A DNA stretch of 64,000 bases from assembly GCA_949825065.1 (NCBI GenBank), contig OX463859.1:9333850-9397849 (forward strand), written 5' to 3'. The notes beneath the pieces are model-generated. The model ran no database searches. It was given only the letters and a program-made list of their open reading frames with translations, and was not told where the DNA came from. The stretch comes from Odontocerum albicorne (lineage: Eukaryota; Arthropoda; Insecta; Trichoptera; Odontoceridae). Positions within the stretch are counted from its first letter, which is position 1. Every line of letters begins with the position of its first letter. Position numbers and translations under genes: made by a program. This document shows positions 22,561 through 33,825 of the stretch, in pieces.

Positions 22561-23224
22561 AACTATTTCGATTGCAAACCACCATTTTAAGCACAAACAC
22601 ATTTAGATGTTGGTTTGCTACACAGTTGTAATTGTCCATTAACATAATAAATAGGCCGCGGATTAATTCGCTCCAAGGCCGGTCTTCACTGTCAGCACGC
22701 GAAGCTAAAATTGAAACCAGGTCCTCTGGGTGTGACGATGATGGCACTTCGACCAGATTAATTGATAGCTTTGTCGTGTGTTTTTGCTTGATTTACAGTT
22801 ACAATCTGGTCATACGATGTGTCAAATTCCTTTTGTCAAACGTAATTCGTTTTAAGCATTGAGTAATCGTGGTGACATTAAGCTTCCTTGCTTAATTTTT
22901 ATTGAAATTGGTTTTTGGTATTGACGAGAAACAGGTAAAATATCAAAACTATGAAATTGATGATTATACGAGTATATGAACATTACACATACGCTACACA
23001 TAAAGCCCAATGTGTTATTGACATGTTACCAGTGTATGGAACATATAAGGTTACCATATATAGCCAAGCTGCCTTATTAGGTCAAACATTCATTAAAAGA
23101 AAACAATATATTTATATTCCTATAATTTTATTTTAAAGTCATTGTTGAACGTTAATTCATACGTAGTTTTGCATCGTTACATGCCGAAGGTAGATCATGT
23201 ATTAGAGTGATCGGTGCCTTGACT
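22561..23224. other. No gene seen
   Basis: AT-rich spacer with only short frames. A TACGAGTA octamer lies at 22967-22974. Confidence 0.5.
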
Positions 23225-23635
23225 GAGTGGTTTAATATAACAAAAGGAGTAAGCAAGGATGTGTTATATCACCCTGGTTGTTTAATATTTATATGCATAC
23301 ACTACACCTCAATCCGATTGCGTTAATATCACGTATCGGAAGATCTACATAGGTTTTTTTGTTATTCGTCTTCCCATGATAAGTTTGCTGCGGTTTTTTT
23401 ATAAAATATTTTTTCTAAACATATGCAGATGCGGGGAAATACGTAATCTAATGGCGGCAGCCACCACCTTTCTATCCTTCACTCAACCTGTTTTTTTTAG
23501 TATGTTTTATTTTTCAATAGTACTGGATTTGAATCTCGATTTGGAGCGCTCTTAAAGAGAGTCTGCTCTATAATAAACGGTGCTATATAAGTTGTCCTTT
23601 TATTTTTATCGTTATCATGAAAGTTTTTCTTAAAC
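23225..23635 (+). mobile_element. retro-2 long copy, with LINE-A scrap at its 5' side
   Basis: 23225-23296 resembles the LINE-A palm (aaggatgtgttatatcaccc matches the GCxxSPxLFNIY region). From 23290 it matches 29160-29515 and the minus strand of 51832-52135. Landmarks are cactacacctcaa, atcggaag, ctaaacatat, gcggggaa, ccaccaccttcctat-like, gagcgctcttaaag, gctatataagttgtcctttt and an (ATT)-rich tail. No frame is preserved. Confidence 0.65.
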
Positions 23636-23639
23636 ATTT

Positions 23640-24268
23640 GAAGTTTTTAAAAACAACATCAAATATGTGACTTTTAAAACACTGTTTCTTGTTATTCGTT
23701 TGTTTATTGATCAATGAAATGCAGCTCAAAGGTGCCACTAAATAAATTCAGATGGAATGGTGTATCAAGGTGTGACTTAAGGATTAAAAAGTTTACGATT
23801 CACCATACATACTATTTGGATGGTTTTTCTTCTGCTTACCGTGTCAAAAACATTATATTAATTTAGCCCAGAATGCCGGACATCAGCTGGACATCACTGG
23901 ACGTTCCAATAATCAGGTCCTCTCCGGTGCTATATACCTGGCTCCTGGGCCACTGCACCCAGTGTCACATTGGCTACTCCTCACCGCCGATACAGAGAGT
24001 CGATCCATCAAACAACATTCCCCATTTTGACATGTCCATTACATTGGCACCGGTAATCCTGCCTCTGGTGTTTGGTTAGATATAGATATTATTACGGCAT
24101 AATAATGACGTAAGGTGATAAATCCTATGGTGCTGATTATTAAAAACCTTGAAGCAGCTTTAAAATGTTACATCTGGCTAGCGGTAATCTTTTCCCAACC
24201 TACCATAGACCTGAAATGCTTTAACAACATTTTAATGGTTCTCGTATTTTTTTTTTTAAATTTTCGAT
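23640..24268. other. No gene seen
   Basis: No supported feature. A 68-codon frame at 23873-24079 in a GC-richer patch has no recognisable similarity or splice context. Confidence 0.4.
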
Positions 24269-24850
24269 CTAATAGTTATCTCTTTTGGGATGAGAATGAA
24301 GAAATTAATTAATAAACTAATAGTTATCTCTTTTGGGATGAGAATGAAGAAATTAATGAATAAACTAATAGTTATCTCTTTTGGGATGAGAATGAAGAAA
24401 TTAATTAATAAACTAATAGTTATCTCTTTTGGGATGAGAATGAAGAAATTAATTAATAAACTAATAGTTATCTCTTTTGGGATGAGAATGAAGAAATTAA
24501 TTAATAAACTAATAGTTATCTCTTTTGGGATGAGAATGAAGAAATTAATTAATAAACTAATAGTTATCTCTTTTGGGATGAGAATGAAGAAATTAATGAA
24601 TAAACTAATAGTTATCTCTTTTGGGATGAGAATGAAGAAATTAATTAATAAACTAATAGTTATCTCTTTTGGGATGAGAATGAAGAAATTAATGAATAAA
24701 CTAATAGTTATCTCTTTTGGGATGAGAATGAAGAAATTAATTAATAAACTAATAGTTATCTCTTTTGGGATGAGAATGAAGAAATTAATTAATAAACTAA
24801 TAGTTATCTCTTTTGGGATGAGAATGAAGAAATTAATTAATAAATTAACA
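24269..24850. repeat. 48-bp satellite, 12 units
   Basis: A head-to-tail array of ctaatagttatctcttttgg followed by gatgagaatgaag and aaattaatKaataaa. Units differ almost only at one base: attaattaat in most, attaatgaat in units 2, 7 and 9. Near-identity implies recent expansion. Because 48 is a multiple of three, a 245-codon frame (24290-25027) stays open, with a 16-residue repeat. I do not regard it as a gene. Confidence 0.97.
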
Positions 24851-24904
24851 GGTGAAATTATTTTTCGCCGTTTTTGTATAATACAGAAGAATTTCGATTT
24901 AATA

Positions 24905-25020
24905 TTGAACGACCTCCGTGATCTAGTCGGTAAGATACTTGTCTTCCAACTCGGGGCTGCGGGTCGATTCCCGTTGGTACCTTTATTCTTGAAAAGGTTC
25001 CGTCAGGTTTTCGAAAAGAG
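24905..25020 (+). mobile_element. SINE-1 head
   Basis: tRNA-like head gacctccgtgatctagtcgg with B box gggtcgattcccg (24960-24972), followed by a short body. It is directly next to the 48-bp satellite. The LINE-D-type tail is not present. Confidence 0.7.
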
Positions 25021-25080
25021 GCAGTAACATATTCGGCTTGAGGCATAGTGTAGTTTATGTATATAGTGTTCATATACAAT
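25000..25080 (-). mobile_element. retro-2 fragment, minus strand
   Basis: The minus strand reads atgaacactatatacataaa, ctacactatgcctcaagccg and aatatgttact. This matches the 5' part of the retro-2 copy at 29172. Confidence 0.6.
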
Positions 25081-25424
25081 ATCATAAATTTTGGTGAGAC
25101 CTCCCAAAAATAGTTATTTTCAAGAGCTTCCTAAAGCTGCACACGCCACCCATATATATATCTAACACCAAGAGGTAGGCCTTTCTACGCCACAGGAGCA
25201 AAAGCTCTGTTTTAATACCCCGCCCTAGGGGATCGATTTAGAACAATCAATTTATTAGATGAAGAAGAAATCTGTCTTAAAGTTCTACTCCTCTCCAAAG
25301 GAACATCTCTCCGACACAGACTCATAAGATACAATAGAGACATCCCATTAAGGAACTTGAATACAAAGATACAAAGTTTGAAATCAATCCATTCGCGACA
25401 CTTATTTTAGGCCAGTGTATTTAT
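25081..25424. other. No gene seen
   Basis: No supported gene. It ends in a short A/T tract that forms the tail of the next retroelement. Confidence 0.45.
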
Positions 25425-26290
25425 TTATTTATTATTACACATGACAAGAAATATACACAATTTGCGAAAAAACAACAGGTAATTTGATTTGGACATACAA
25501 TTTTAATGGATCTGGGTTTGTTGCCTTTCATTTGTCGTAACCCCAGTAAACTAGGCTTTTGCCTTTATCTCACTGAGGATATTTAGCATGAAAAAATAAA
25601 TCGATACTTCTTTCCGATTTTTGATTACACAAAAACTAAACCCCGTTGCACGCTTTCATCAACCTGACAAACAGTGACACTCAACTACAACAGGAAACAT
25701 CTTGCGAAATTCAACTCCTCACACATAATCACTCCAGAAAGATCAAAAATATTCATCCCACAATATACCGCACACAATCATAAGAATAAAAATTAAAATT
25801 AAAACAAAAAATACACAGAAACACAAATACATAAACAACAAAAATTAAAACAACAAGAAGAAACCCACACTCACGAGCCCACACAAATCTTTTCCACACG
25901 TCATTCATCCTGAAAGCCCAAGTACTCAAAATCCTGTCGCAATAACAACCACGCTCCAATCGACTGTCTAAATGGTTTTCCTACCTTTACCTTTATTGAA
26001 TTCGGCACGCCATTGTGCGTCATGGGAGTCAAATAAGCATATAAAGTTTTTGCGGAGGTGTCGCGAACTTTTAATTTTATTTTTATTATCTTTTGGAAGG
26101 TCGCAAACCTGAAACGGTTGAACCTGAAACATCTTGCGAAATTCAACTCCTCACACATCATCGCTCCAGAAAGACCAAAAATATTCATCCCACAATATAC
26201 CGCACACAATCATAAGAATAAAAATAAAAATTTAAACAAAAAATACACAGAAACAAAAATACAAAAACAACCAAAATTAAATGTATACTT
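25425..26290 (-). mobile_element. retro-3, copy 2, with internal duplication
   Basis: 25425-26120 matches copy 1 (2775-3480) almost base for base, on the minus strand. At about 26122, inside the gaaacggttga block, the sequence jumps back to the aaacatcttgcgaaattcaa segment. It repeats about 160 bp already present at 25690-25850. This is a tandem re-duplication or two overlapping insertions. The tail faces low coordinates. Confidence 0.7.
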
Positions 26291-26885
26291 TTTAGAAGCG
26301 GACTAAGATTACAATATTTATGACTAACATTCATCAGCCTAGCTGCTGCATTGAAAACAGACTGGAGTCTAGATATTTGTGAATTCTACTACAAAAGTGG
26401 CAAAACAATTTGTACCAAACAAAATGAGGAAAAAATAGTCAATAATAATATGTTGTCAGTGAATATCTCATATGATGCTGTGTTTTTATTTGTGCGCAGA
26501 ACGAATGTGTGAGTACCACAATCCAGCTAGCAATTTTAGAGATATGCATTTTGACAAACAAGTTTGTTTCCCGTCTGGAAATGTATCTAGGAACATTCTT
26601 CGCCAACAATACTCGTACTTCCCGGCACAATTCTTCGCGGCTGCTATTCTTCCCCTGGAAAATTCTTCGCCGCTTATATTGAAAAAAATATTTTTCATTA
26701 ATATGACTGTTTTCAATTACAAGGACATTTTTACGTTTTTTTTTTACATTTATCGAAATCTGTGTTGTGCACTTTTTTTATGCGATGTTAAAATTTGTTC
26801 CATTATAATGTTTTAGAATGCTTAATCCTGTAACGTTATGTACGAGTAATTTGTCTAAAGAATTATTTTTTTACCAACCTATAAA
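26291..26885. other. No gene supported
   Basis: A 114-codon plus frame (26472-26816) and overlapping minus frames have no recognisable domain and AT-driven composition. Two octamers (26610 and 26841) lie here. Confidence 0.45.
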
Positions 26886-26889
26886 ACTC

Positions 26890-27215
26890 TTAATTTCTAG
26901 TCAGTAATATAACGTGTTTCATTCCTGATTTTTCTTTTCCTTTCCTCTCCACCATCCCTTCCTTTCCTTTTGATTGATGATATCTCACTTTATATGAAAA
27001 ATAATGTTCGGGTGATTGTCCGTCTTTGTGGGGTTCGTGGGCATGTTCGCGCGTATATGTTTATGGATTTCGTGGGGATGGATAGTCATTTGAATGATTT
27101 ATGCGACCACGTAACTTGCTTCATTTACTTTTGTCTGGTTGGTTGGAAGAGATTGCCACCTGGCAATAAGCCCGCCGGGTTGTATTGCAATAAAAGTGTT
27201 AAATAAATAAATAAT
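26890..27215 (+). mobile_element. LINE-D 3' UTR, copy 1
   Basis: Homologous to 62645-62900 plus 63154-63240. Ends with ctggttggttggaagagatt, hairpin ttgccacctggcaa, taagcccgccgggttgtatt, gcaataaaagtgttaaat and an (AAAT)n tail. This tail is shared with SINE-1. This copy preserves the empty site (cttcatttacttttgtctgg) for the insertion found in copy 2. No reverse transcriptase is present. Confidence 0.75.
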
Positions 27216-27224
27216 TATTATTTT

Positions 27225-28150
27225 GAAAAGGGTTAAGAAAGGATGCATTATGTCACCCTGCTTGTTCAATATTTACATAGATTAGTGTGTTAAGGAACAA
27301 CATAAATCAATTGATGGTATATAAATATCGAATGGGAACGTATGCGCAAAGCTGTATGCAGATGACGTGGTAGCGTTGGCGCAGAGTAAAGATGAATCGC
27401 TAAGTTTGATAAGTAAAGTGTATGAGAGATGCAAATAGAAAGATCTGCGAATGAACGTTGCAAATTTCAAAGTACTGGTGATAGGAAAATGTGAAAGGAA
27501 CAGTAAATGCGACATATAGATGAAAAATTAAAGATTTGATCAAGTTGAGGAATTCTGTAATTTGGGTAGTATTTTTTTAGATGATGGAAGAGTTAAGAGG
27601 GATATCGAACGGCGTGTAGCGATAAGAAATAAATTCAATTGGGCACTTACACATATACTCGTATATTCTAACCGGACAGTATCAAATATGCTAAGATGAT
27701 AGTCGTATGGGAGTGAAACGTGTATTTGAAAATAGACTGAGAGGAGCCGAATAAATGCCATAAAAATGCGTGCTTTGAGACGAATATATGGAGTGACAAT
27801 GTATGACAAAATACGGAATAAAGTGATTAAGGATGAATATCAACTTAAGGCTACAAATGTGTGCTAAGCAAGATGAAGAAGAATACGTTGAGATGGTTTG
27901 GGCATGTGTTACGAATAAATGAAGAAAGACTAACAAAACATATATAGTGCAAATGTGAAGACCAAGGAAAGTATGGTTGGATCAGGTGAATGATATTCTG
28001 AAAGAAGGAAACGTAGAATGTCAGAGAAGTCGTAGAAGTTGTATGTGTGCAGAAGAGACTAAGGATGTGTGTGTGTGAGATAGGAAAGTCTGGCGCTCTG
28101 TCCTCTCTGTCTACTCCGACAGGGAGATGGCGTGATGGTTTGTATGTATA
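27225..28150 (+). pseudogene. LINE-A reverse transcriptase and 3' UTR, longest copy
   Basis: The plus strand reads GCIMSPCLFNIYID, then LYADDVVALAQSKDESLSLI. The YADD here is the catalytic polymerase motif. DLRMNVANFKV, thumb blocks and the C-terminal GRPRKVWLDQVNDIL-like region follow. The 3' UTR runs to a TATG-type tail near 28145. Stops and shifts interrupt the frame. The endonuclease and N-terminal reverse transcriptase are missing. A TACTCGTA octamer lies inside at 27656-27663. Confidence 0.85.
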
Positions 28151-28830
28151 TAAAAGTGTACACAATTATTATAAATATTTTTTCCAATATATACGGCGAT
28201 GAACTGTGGCCGCGAAGAATTATGGACGAGAAATGTTCCGGACACCCTGGAGAACACACATCTACAATTATTTCATAATTATATACCATAGTTACTCCAT
28301 GGCCTGAACTAATCTAACTACCGATCGTGTTTTTTCTGCAAATTCGTAATCTTTATAGTTATGCTTCTTACTCGAGATTTCTTCTAGTTTCTAACGCTGC
28401 TGGCACTCAACTTTTATTTTACCTTTATCCATCCCACTGTATTTTCAACGTAAGAGAAGCTTTACCTATCCCTCAGGATCCGAAGTAACTATTGTCTTCG
28501 TCTTATTGGTCTTCTTCTTCAATATATCCCTCCCTGAAGACAGCTTCAAGATTCTGTATTATTATTATTAAACATTTAAATGTCGAAGATGGCACCTGCA
28601 GACCAACTTCGTTGGCCTACTTAGAGATCCCTGAATAGACACAGAGTAGCGGTAACTATAATACTCGTAGATTCAAAATAAACATGTAGAGAACATTATA
28701 TAAAATAAATTGCAGTAAACATACAATACCATCACGTCATATCCCTTTTGAAGTAAGCAAATCTCGACGACTTTTTCCCTATGAATATAGCTCTCGCCTA
28801 CGTCCATCTCGTTATACGAGTACATGTGCC
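28151..28830. other. No gene seen
   Basis: AT-rich. It holds a short (ATT)n run near 28558 and a TACTCGTA octamer at 28662-28669. No feature is supported. Confidence 0.45.
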
Positions 28831-28834
28831 CCTG

Positions 28835-28935
28835 TTACTCATACTTCTTACCTTTCCCCGAGTTAATATCTCTCCATCTATTTCCTTCCATTCTTTCCTC
28901 GGCCTTCCTCTTTTTCGCTCTAGATTCATTTGAGG
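28835..28935 (-). mobile_element. LINE C-terminus scrap
   Basis: The minus strand reads MNLERKRGRPRKEWKEIDGE, the GRPRKxW block common near the C-terminus of RTE/jockey-type LINEs. It is too short to assign to a family. Confidence 0.5.
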
Positions 28936-29159
28936 CATACATATTTGTTTCGTCAGTTTATCACTAAGGAAGAACGAGTTTTAAAATAATCAGTTAGAAA
29001 AGAGTAGAAAATTGTATGCAATATTTATGGCGACCTCCGTAGCCGACATTTCATTGATTTTACAATATATTTATTTTCTTGAGCAATATTTCAATCAAAT
29101 CTATTTTTTATTGTTATAAAATGTCCATATATCAGCCCTTTTTGGGGGTTTGTAAACAT

Positions 29160-29515
29160 TTATGGTTTAATATGAACACTGCACATATACACTACACTCT
29201 ACCTAAAGCCGAATGTGTTACTATCACATATCGGAAGATTCTCAAACGTTTCTTTATAGTTTGTCTTCCCTTGGTAAGTTTTCTTACCAAATGTATTTTT
29301 CTAAACATATTCACATGCGGGGAAGTTCATAATCGAATGGTCGTAATTACCACCTTCCTATCCCTGCAGTCAACTTGGTGTGTTTTAATAATAGTGTGTG
29401 TTGGATAGTTGTCAATAATAGTGTGTTTGAATTCCAAGTTATAGAGTGCCCTTGCGGAGAGTATGCTCTCTAAACGGCGTTATAAAAGTGGTCCGTTTAC
29501 TATCATTATTAAAAT
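29160..29515 (+). mobile_element. retro-2 long copy
   Basis: Ordered landmarks are gaacactgcacatatacact, aaagccgaatgtgttac, atcggaag, cttcccttggtaagtt, ctaaacatattcacatgcgg and accaccttcctatcc. These are followed by gagtgcccttgcggagagta, cggcgttataaaagtg and an (ATT) tail. It aligns with 23290-23635 and, inverted, 51832-52135. It resembles a ~350-bp SINE or a LINE 3' UTR. No frame is conserved. Confidence 0.7.
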
Positions 29516-30092
29516 TAAAATATATCCCCATAATTTTGGTGCATTTTTTAAATATATTCCCGATTCAGTAATGTTCAATGTATGTATCGAAACAATGTCA
29601 ATATAAAGCGAGCGTCGGAACCTTTATTGATAGTGATGTGCCCAAATATTCCAACTATTAACGTCATTATTTATCATTTAGCATGAGGCCCAACAATCTA
29701 ATCTGATAAAGTGGATTAAGCGAGTAAAGTGATTAAGCATAACTGGTGACTTCTATGCTTACACATGGAAAATGTATGATAGTAAAAATATGACATGTAC
29801 TCGTATATTTATTTTTCATAAATCACCCGTCGAACTCTTTGATTTCAAAGGTTATCTCATAAACACCTTTTAATACATTCTGCTAGAATAATGTTAATTA
29901 AATAACCGTGATGTGAGTAATAATAATTTATTTCAGCAAGTGTGTAAAGATTTGCATAAGGTCAGTATGGGGCTGTACCACCATCCCAAAAGTCAACCTC
30001 CTTGTACGTGGTGCACCTGTTAGTAAATTAAGATGACCTGACGACTGAGTATCGGCGGTAAATCCGTTGTTGAAAACCAACGTACAATACTC
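29516..30092. other. No gene seen
   Basis: AT-rich with one octamer (29798-29805). A second gtatcggcggtaaat at about 30050 precedes the foldback element and may be a partial duplicate of its end. Confidence 0.45.
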
Positions 30093-30315
30093 GGCGGTAA
30101 ATAATACACATCAAGCTTAAAAAAGAGACTCTTGGCCATAATCGGCTAACTTTGGCTTTGTAGAGCGTCGTCTCTATCTTTCATACACGTGTTCCGTCGC
30201 GATTTGTCAGTCGTTGTTAGCGCATCGTGCGACAGAGACGACGCTCTACAAAGCCGAAGTTAGCCGATATGACCGACAGTCTCTTTCTTAAGCCCGATGT
30301 GTATTATTTACCGCC
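30093..30315. mobile_element. Foldback MITE, 223 bp
   Basis: Arms of about 82 bp, at 30093-30175 and 30234-30315, are inverted copies around a 58-bp loop. The ends are ggcggtaaataatacacatc. The inner arm has ggctttgtagagcgtcgtct. Arms differ at about ten positions. No target duplication is obvious, so the superfamily is undetermined. The hairpin would be very stable in RNA or single-stranded DNA. Confidence 0.85.
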
Positions 30316-30419
30316 TGGTCCTTGTATAGTATTTTCACATAAAAGGAGAATGAAATAACTTCTTCCAGGAGAGCTCAAACTGTGTGGATGGCCTTATCCT
30401 CTCAGTTCTTATATGTTAC

Positions 30420-30612
30420 ATACGACCTTGGTGACCTAGTTGGTAAGACGCCTGTCTTCCGGCCCGAAGGTTACGCGTTCGATTCCCGCTGAAACCCAAA
30501 TAAAAAAAAAAAACAAAAAGGTTTACAGTCGGACTCTCACTTAATACCCCATAAACATATTTTTTTGGTTGTAGGAGATCACCACAAGGTTGTATTGTAT
30601 ACAAAGAAAGTG
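30420..30612 (+). mobile_element. SINE-1 copy
   Basis: Head acgaccttggtgacctagtt with A box, B box gcgttcgattcccgc (30475-30489), an A-rich stretch, then cagtcggactctcacttaat. It ends in a decayed LINE-D-type tail (ttgtattgtatacaaa). Internal indels weaken the tail hairpin. Confidence 0.75.
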
Positions 30613-30654
30613 TTATACGTGATTCTTTCAAGCGCTGCTATAGCTGCAAAACGT

Positions 30655-30765
30655 AATTTGTTTCAAGGCGTGGGTTCGAGTTCTGAGCTAGAGCGCCCTT
30701 AAGGAGAGTTTGCTCTCTAAACGACGCTGTATAAAAATGTCATTTGAATTTAATTGAATTGAATC
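30655..30765 (+). mobile_element. retro-2 tail
   Basis: gtgggttcgagttctgagct (B-box-like), gcgcccttaaggagagtttg, ctctctaaacgacgctgtat, then an AT-rich tail. Confidence 0.6.
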
Positions 30766-31509
30766 ACCGTAAAGTTGCACCCCAAGTTGGAGCAGGAGCG
30801 TGACCAGTCCAACTTGATTAATTATACCCATTCAGCAAAGGAATGTGCATTTTAACACGAGCTATACGTGAGCAATCAAATAAAAAAAATAGTTACGTAT
30901 ATAAAAAATAGTTTTAATTTTTTTTCAATATACCTAATTAAAAAAAATAAGTGTTCAATTCAGATTACAAAATTCTTCTGACAATCATTTATCTAGTTGC
31001 TAAGTAAATTTTCCATCAATTGTTGACTTGCAATTACTCTAATTAATGAGTTGCTTGTTCGTATTATACGCTCATGAATTATCCATATACGTTGGCTCAG
31101 AAGTGCATCAAAACCTGGCAGACAACCCTGAACAAACATTTTTAAGCGCTACAATATCTTGGCAGTCCAAATATTGGTGCATTCTTATTACAAATATATT
31201 CTAAATTGAAATAATTCTTGTGTTTTGTTCTTTCAGTAATAATAACTTGTATTTTTTTAATTTCTTTTGATCATTTTGTGAGTTTTAGTTTTTTCGCCTC
31301 CTTAACAGCTCTTCTTATTTATTTAGCTTCTTACTATACATTCCTATTCTGAATCCAACTACCTTCTCCAACACTTCTTTCAACACACCCCCTTTCTTTT
31401 TCTTTCAGAAGTCATTACTTATATTAATTAATCAACAAAATGCATGCTTAAAATATTCAACTATATGAATTTATTTACATTATGTTTCATAACTCACGGG
31501 GTAGCATAC
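30766..31509. other. No gene seen
   Basis: AT-rich spacer with no supported feature. Confidence 0.5.
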
Positions 31510-31511
31510 TA

Positions 31512-32268
31512 CTACCTTGCTTGATCTACCTTGATCAAAAAGTTTTAGGACTTTATTCATAAAATCGAAAATACAAGTTTATTCATCAAAATCGATATGG
31601 TCCCCTTCAAAGTACTCCCCATCGACTGCAACGCACTTACGTCAGCGCTTGATCCAATCCTCGAAACACCGCTGGTACTCAATTTTCGGTATGTCCATCA
31701 GAGCCGTCTTCGATTTTTTCATGACATCCTCTGGGGTGCTGTAACGCGTTCCGCGAAGCGGTTTTTTAAGTCGGTTCAACAGGAAAAAGTCGCAGGGAGC
31801 CAGATCAGGTGAATTCAAAGGATGCTGGATAGTAGTCGTGTTGTTTTTGGTCAAAAACTCATGGAAATCATGTCTTTCGCGATTTCAACGTGGTCCTTTT
31901 TTTGCATGAAATTGAGGTCTTTCGGCACCAGTTATGCAGCGACACGTCTGAGGCCTAAATCACTAACCAAAATCTCTTAAGCGGATCCATAAGCGATGTT
32001 CAAGTCCTCTGCCAGCTCTCTAATGGTCAATTTGCGGTTTTCGGCCAACATTTCTTTGATTTTATCGATGTTTTCATCGGTTTTCGACTGCCACTGTGAG
32101 GTAGATGTACTCAGTACAGCGTAACTTTTACAAATGTCAAGCTATGACGCTGAAATTTAGAGGGAAGTGTCAATGATAGATGTGGTAACCTAACAAAAAA
32201 AATAATTTCAATCGGGTGACTGACAGCGCCCCACGGTGGCCGGTCCTAAAACTTTTTGATTAAGGTAG
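31512..32268 (-). mobile_element. Mariner deletion derivative, copy 2
   Basis: The minus strand has the same ends, ctacctt-type, flanked by TA at 31510-31511 and 32269-32270. It has the same internal deletion junction as 12725-13652 (the bases for ISMSF running into TKNNTTT). It has lost a further ~185 bp that held the start codon. The C-terminus remains readable (SPDLAPCDFFLLNRLKKPL, then EDWIKRWRKCVAVDGEYFEG). The low-coordinate end carries a 14-bp tandem duplication of its terminus. Confidence 0.87.
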
Positions 32269-32270
32269 TA

Positions 32271-33005
32271 TGTTATAATACCAAGACAAAACTTATTGGA
32301 CAGATCAAGAAAATTATAAATCAGTTTTTTTTAAATCAACTTTTTATATCAATCAATTGGTTGGTTCGGATTTTTTTAAATTTCTTTCCAACTTCTATCA
32401 AGTTATATATAATTTGAAATCCTATTTTAGGAGCTTTAAAATAAGTTTTTCTCTGTCATGTACAATTCTGGAAATATCAGCCATATTATTATATACACGA
32501 ATGTTTGCATTTTAGCGTTTGTCAACTTCTAGCTAAATAAATCTGAAGAAAATAATAGTTTATTGGTAAACTCTATAGGTAGAAAACTGTAAAACGAAAA
32601 CCTATTAAGTACGGTGGAACGTGTGTGAAGTTGCCATGGCATAACTTGTACCCAAAATATAGAAATATTTATGTTATAAAAATATTTTATTATTTCTTTG
32701 CTAATTTTTTTTTCTTTTTACAGGTAAGTAATGTTTGCTGTGTTAAACCAACTGCCAGAACAATGTAGGTAGGAATGATAATTGATCGAATATTGTGATT
32801 GTTTTTCCCGCTCCATCTATTTTACAAATGAGGGCCATGGTAAACAATTTTACATTACCCTTTTTCCTTTTATTAATCTACATTGTATTGTAGTAATTTT
32901 GCCGCAAATGAAGTAATAAATTACAATCAAGATATTCTCGGAGGTATTAGGGCGGGGCCGTTGAAATTCGCTCCAGTCGGGTTTTTTTCAAACTGACCTG
33001 TCAAC
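32271..33005. other. No gene seen
   Basis: AT-rich sequence without a supported feature. Confidence 0.5.
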
Positions 33006-33009
33006 ATTA

Positions 33010-33620
33010 ATATCCAGCGATATTTAATTTGGATATAAGACTATCAAATATACTTGTCTGGAACTAAACCATCTCCATTATTAGCTACAAATCACCAGGT
33101 TTAGTGATTTAAGTAAAACCCCTTATACTTAGAAATATGACGTGCATTTGTGCGTTAAGTTATTTATTCTTCTCGCTTAATGCGACGTCTACAAGAATTT
33201 TTTTTAGTAAAACTAGCTAAAAGCTTCGATTTGATTGGACTCGTTTTTTTTAAATGAGAAAATTTTCTCAAGTTCAAAATTTAAAAGTTGTTTAAATTGA
33301 ACAGGAAAAATAAGTTATTTAAACCAATATTAACTTTGGTGTTGACAGGTCTTATTTTTGAAAAAAAACGCAAAAGTTTCGAGTTTGAGTGTTTTAAATA
33401 TAAATAACAAGACAGTAAAATACTTGCTCATGTTTATTTAATGCAACTTAATAAATTGTTATCTTTTTTATGTATTCTGTATTACGTTAACTATTTCATT
33501 GAAGTGAAATAAGTGTCAAAATTTAGAGGTTATTTTAATGGCCGACCATGAACTATTTTTCGTAATCAAATGTAAATGTAAGTTTGAAACGCAAATTTGC
33601 AATGTTGTTTTTGCATATAT
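33010..33620 (-). repeat. Long dispersed AT-rich repeat, copy 2
   Basis: Inverted partner of 6740-7215. The two are colinear through several conserved blocks over about 0.5 kb. The class is unknown. Confidence 0.68.
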
Positions 33621-33689
33621 GCAATGTTGTTTACACAATGTGTGTGCACGTTTTTTCCTTGTGATGTATTGAATACAGACAAAAAAAAA

Positions 33690-33825
33690 CCTTTTTATTG
33701 GAGACACGACAAATGAAATGCAACAAACAAACTCAGATTCATATTGAAATAACCTGTTGGTTTTTCATAAATTATGTATTTAAAAAAAATCGTGTCACGT
33801 ATAAATAAATAAATAAAATTTATTG
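33690..33825 (+). mobile_element. retro-3 3' tail, copy 4
   Basis: ggagacacgacaaatgaaat, gcaacaaac, cctgttggtttttcat, then an AAAT-type tail at 33799-33820. This matches the 3' end at 51000-51115. Confidence 0.6.

Noticed and set aside
24290..25027. 245-codon frame with a 16-residue repeat
   Set aside because: The 48-bp satellite unit is a multiple of three, so any stop-free frame stays open. It lacks gene context and runs into a SINE.
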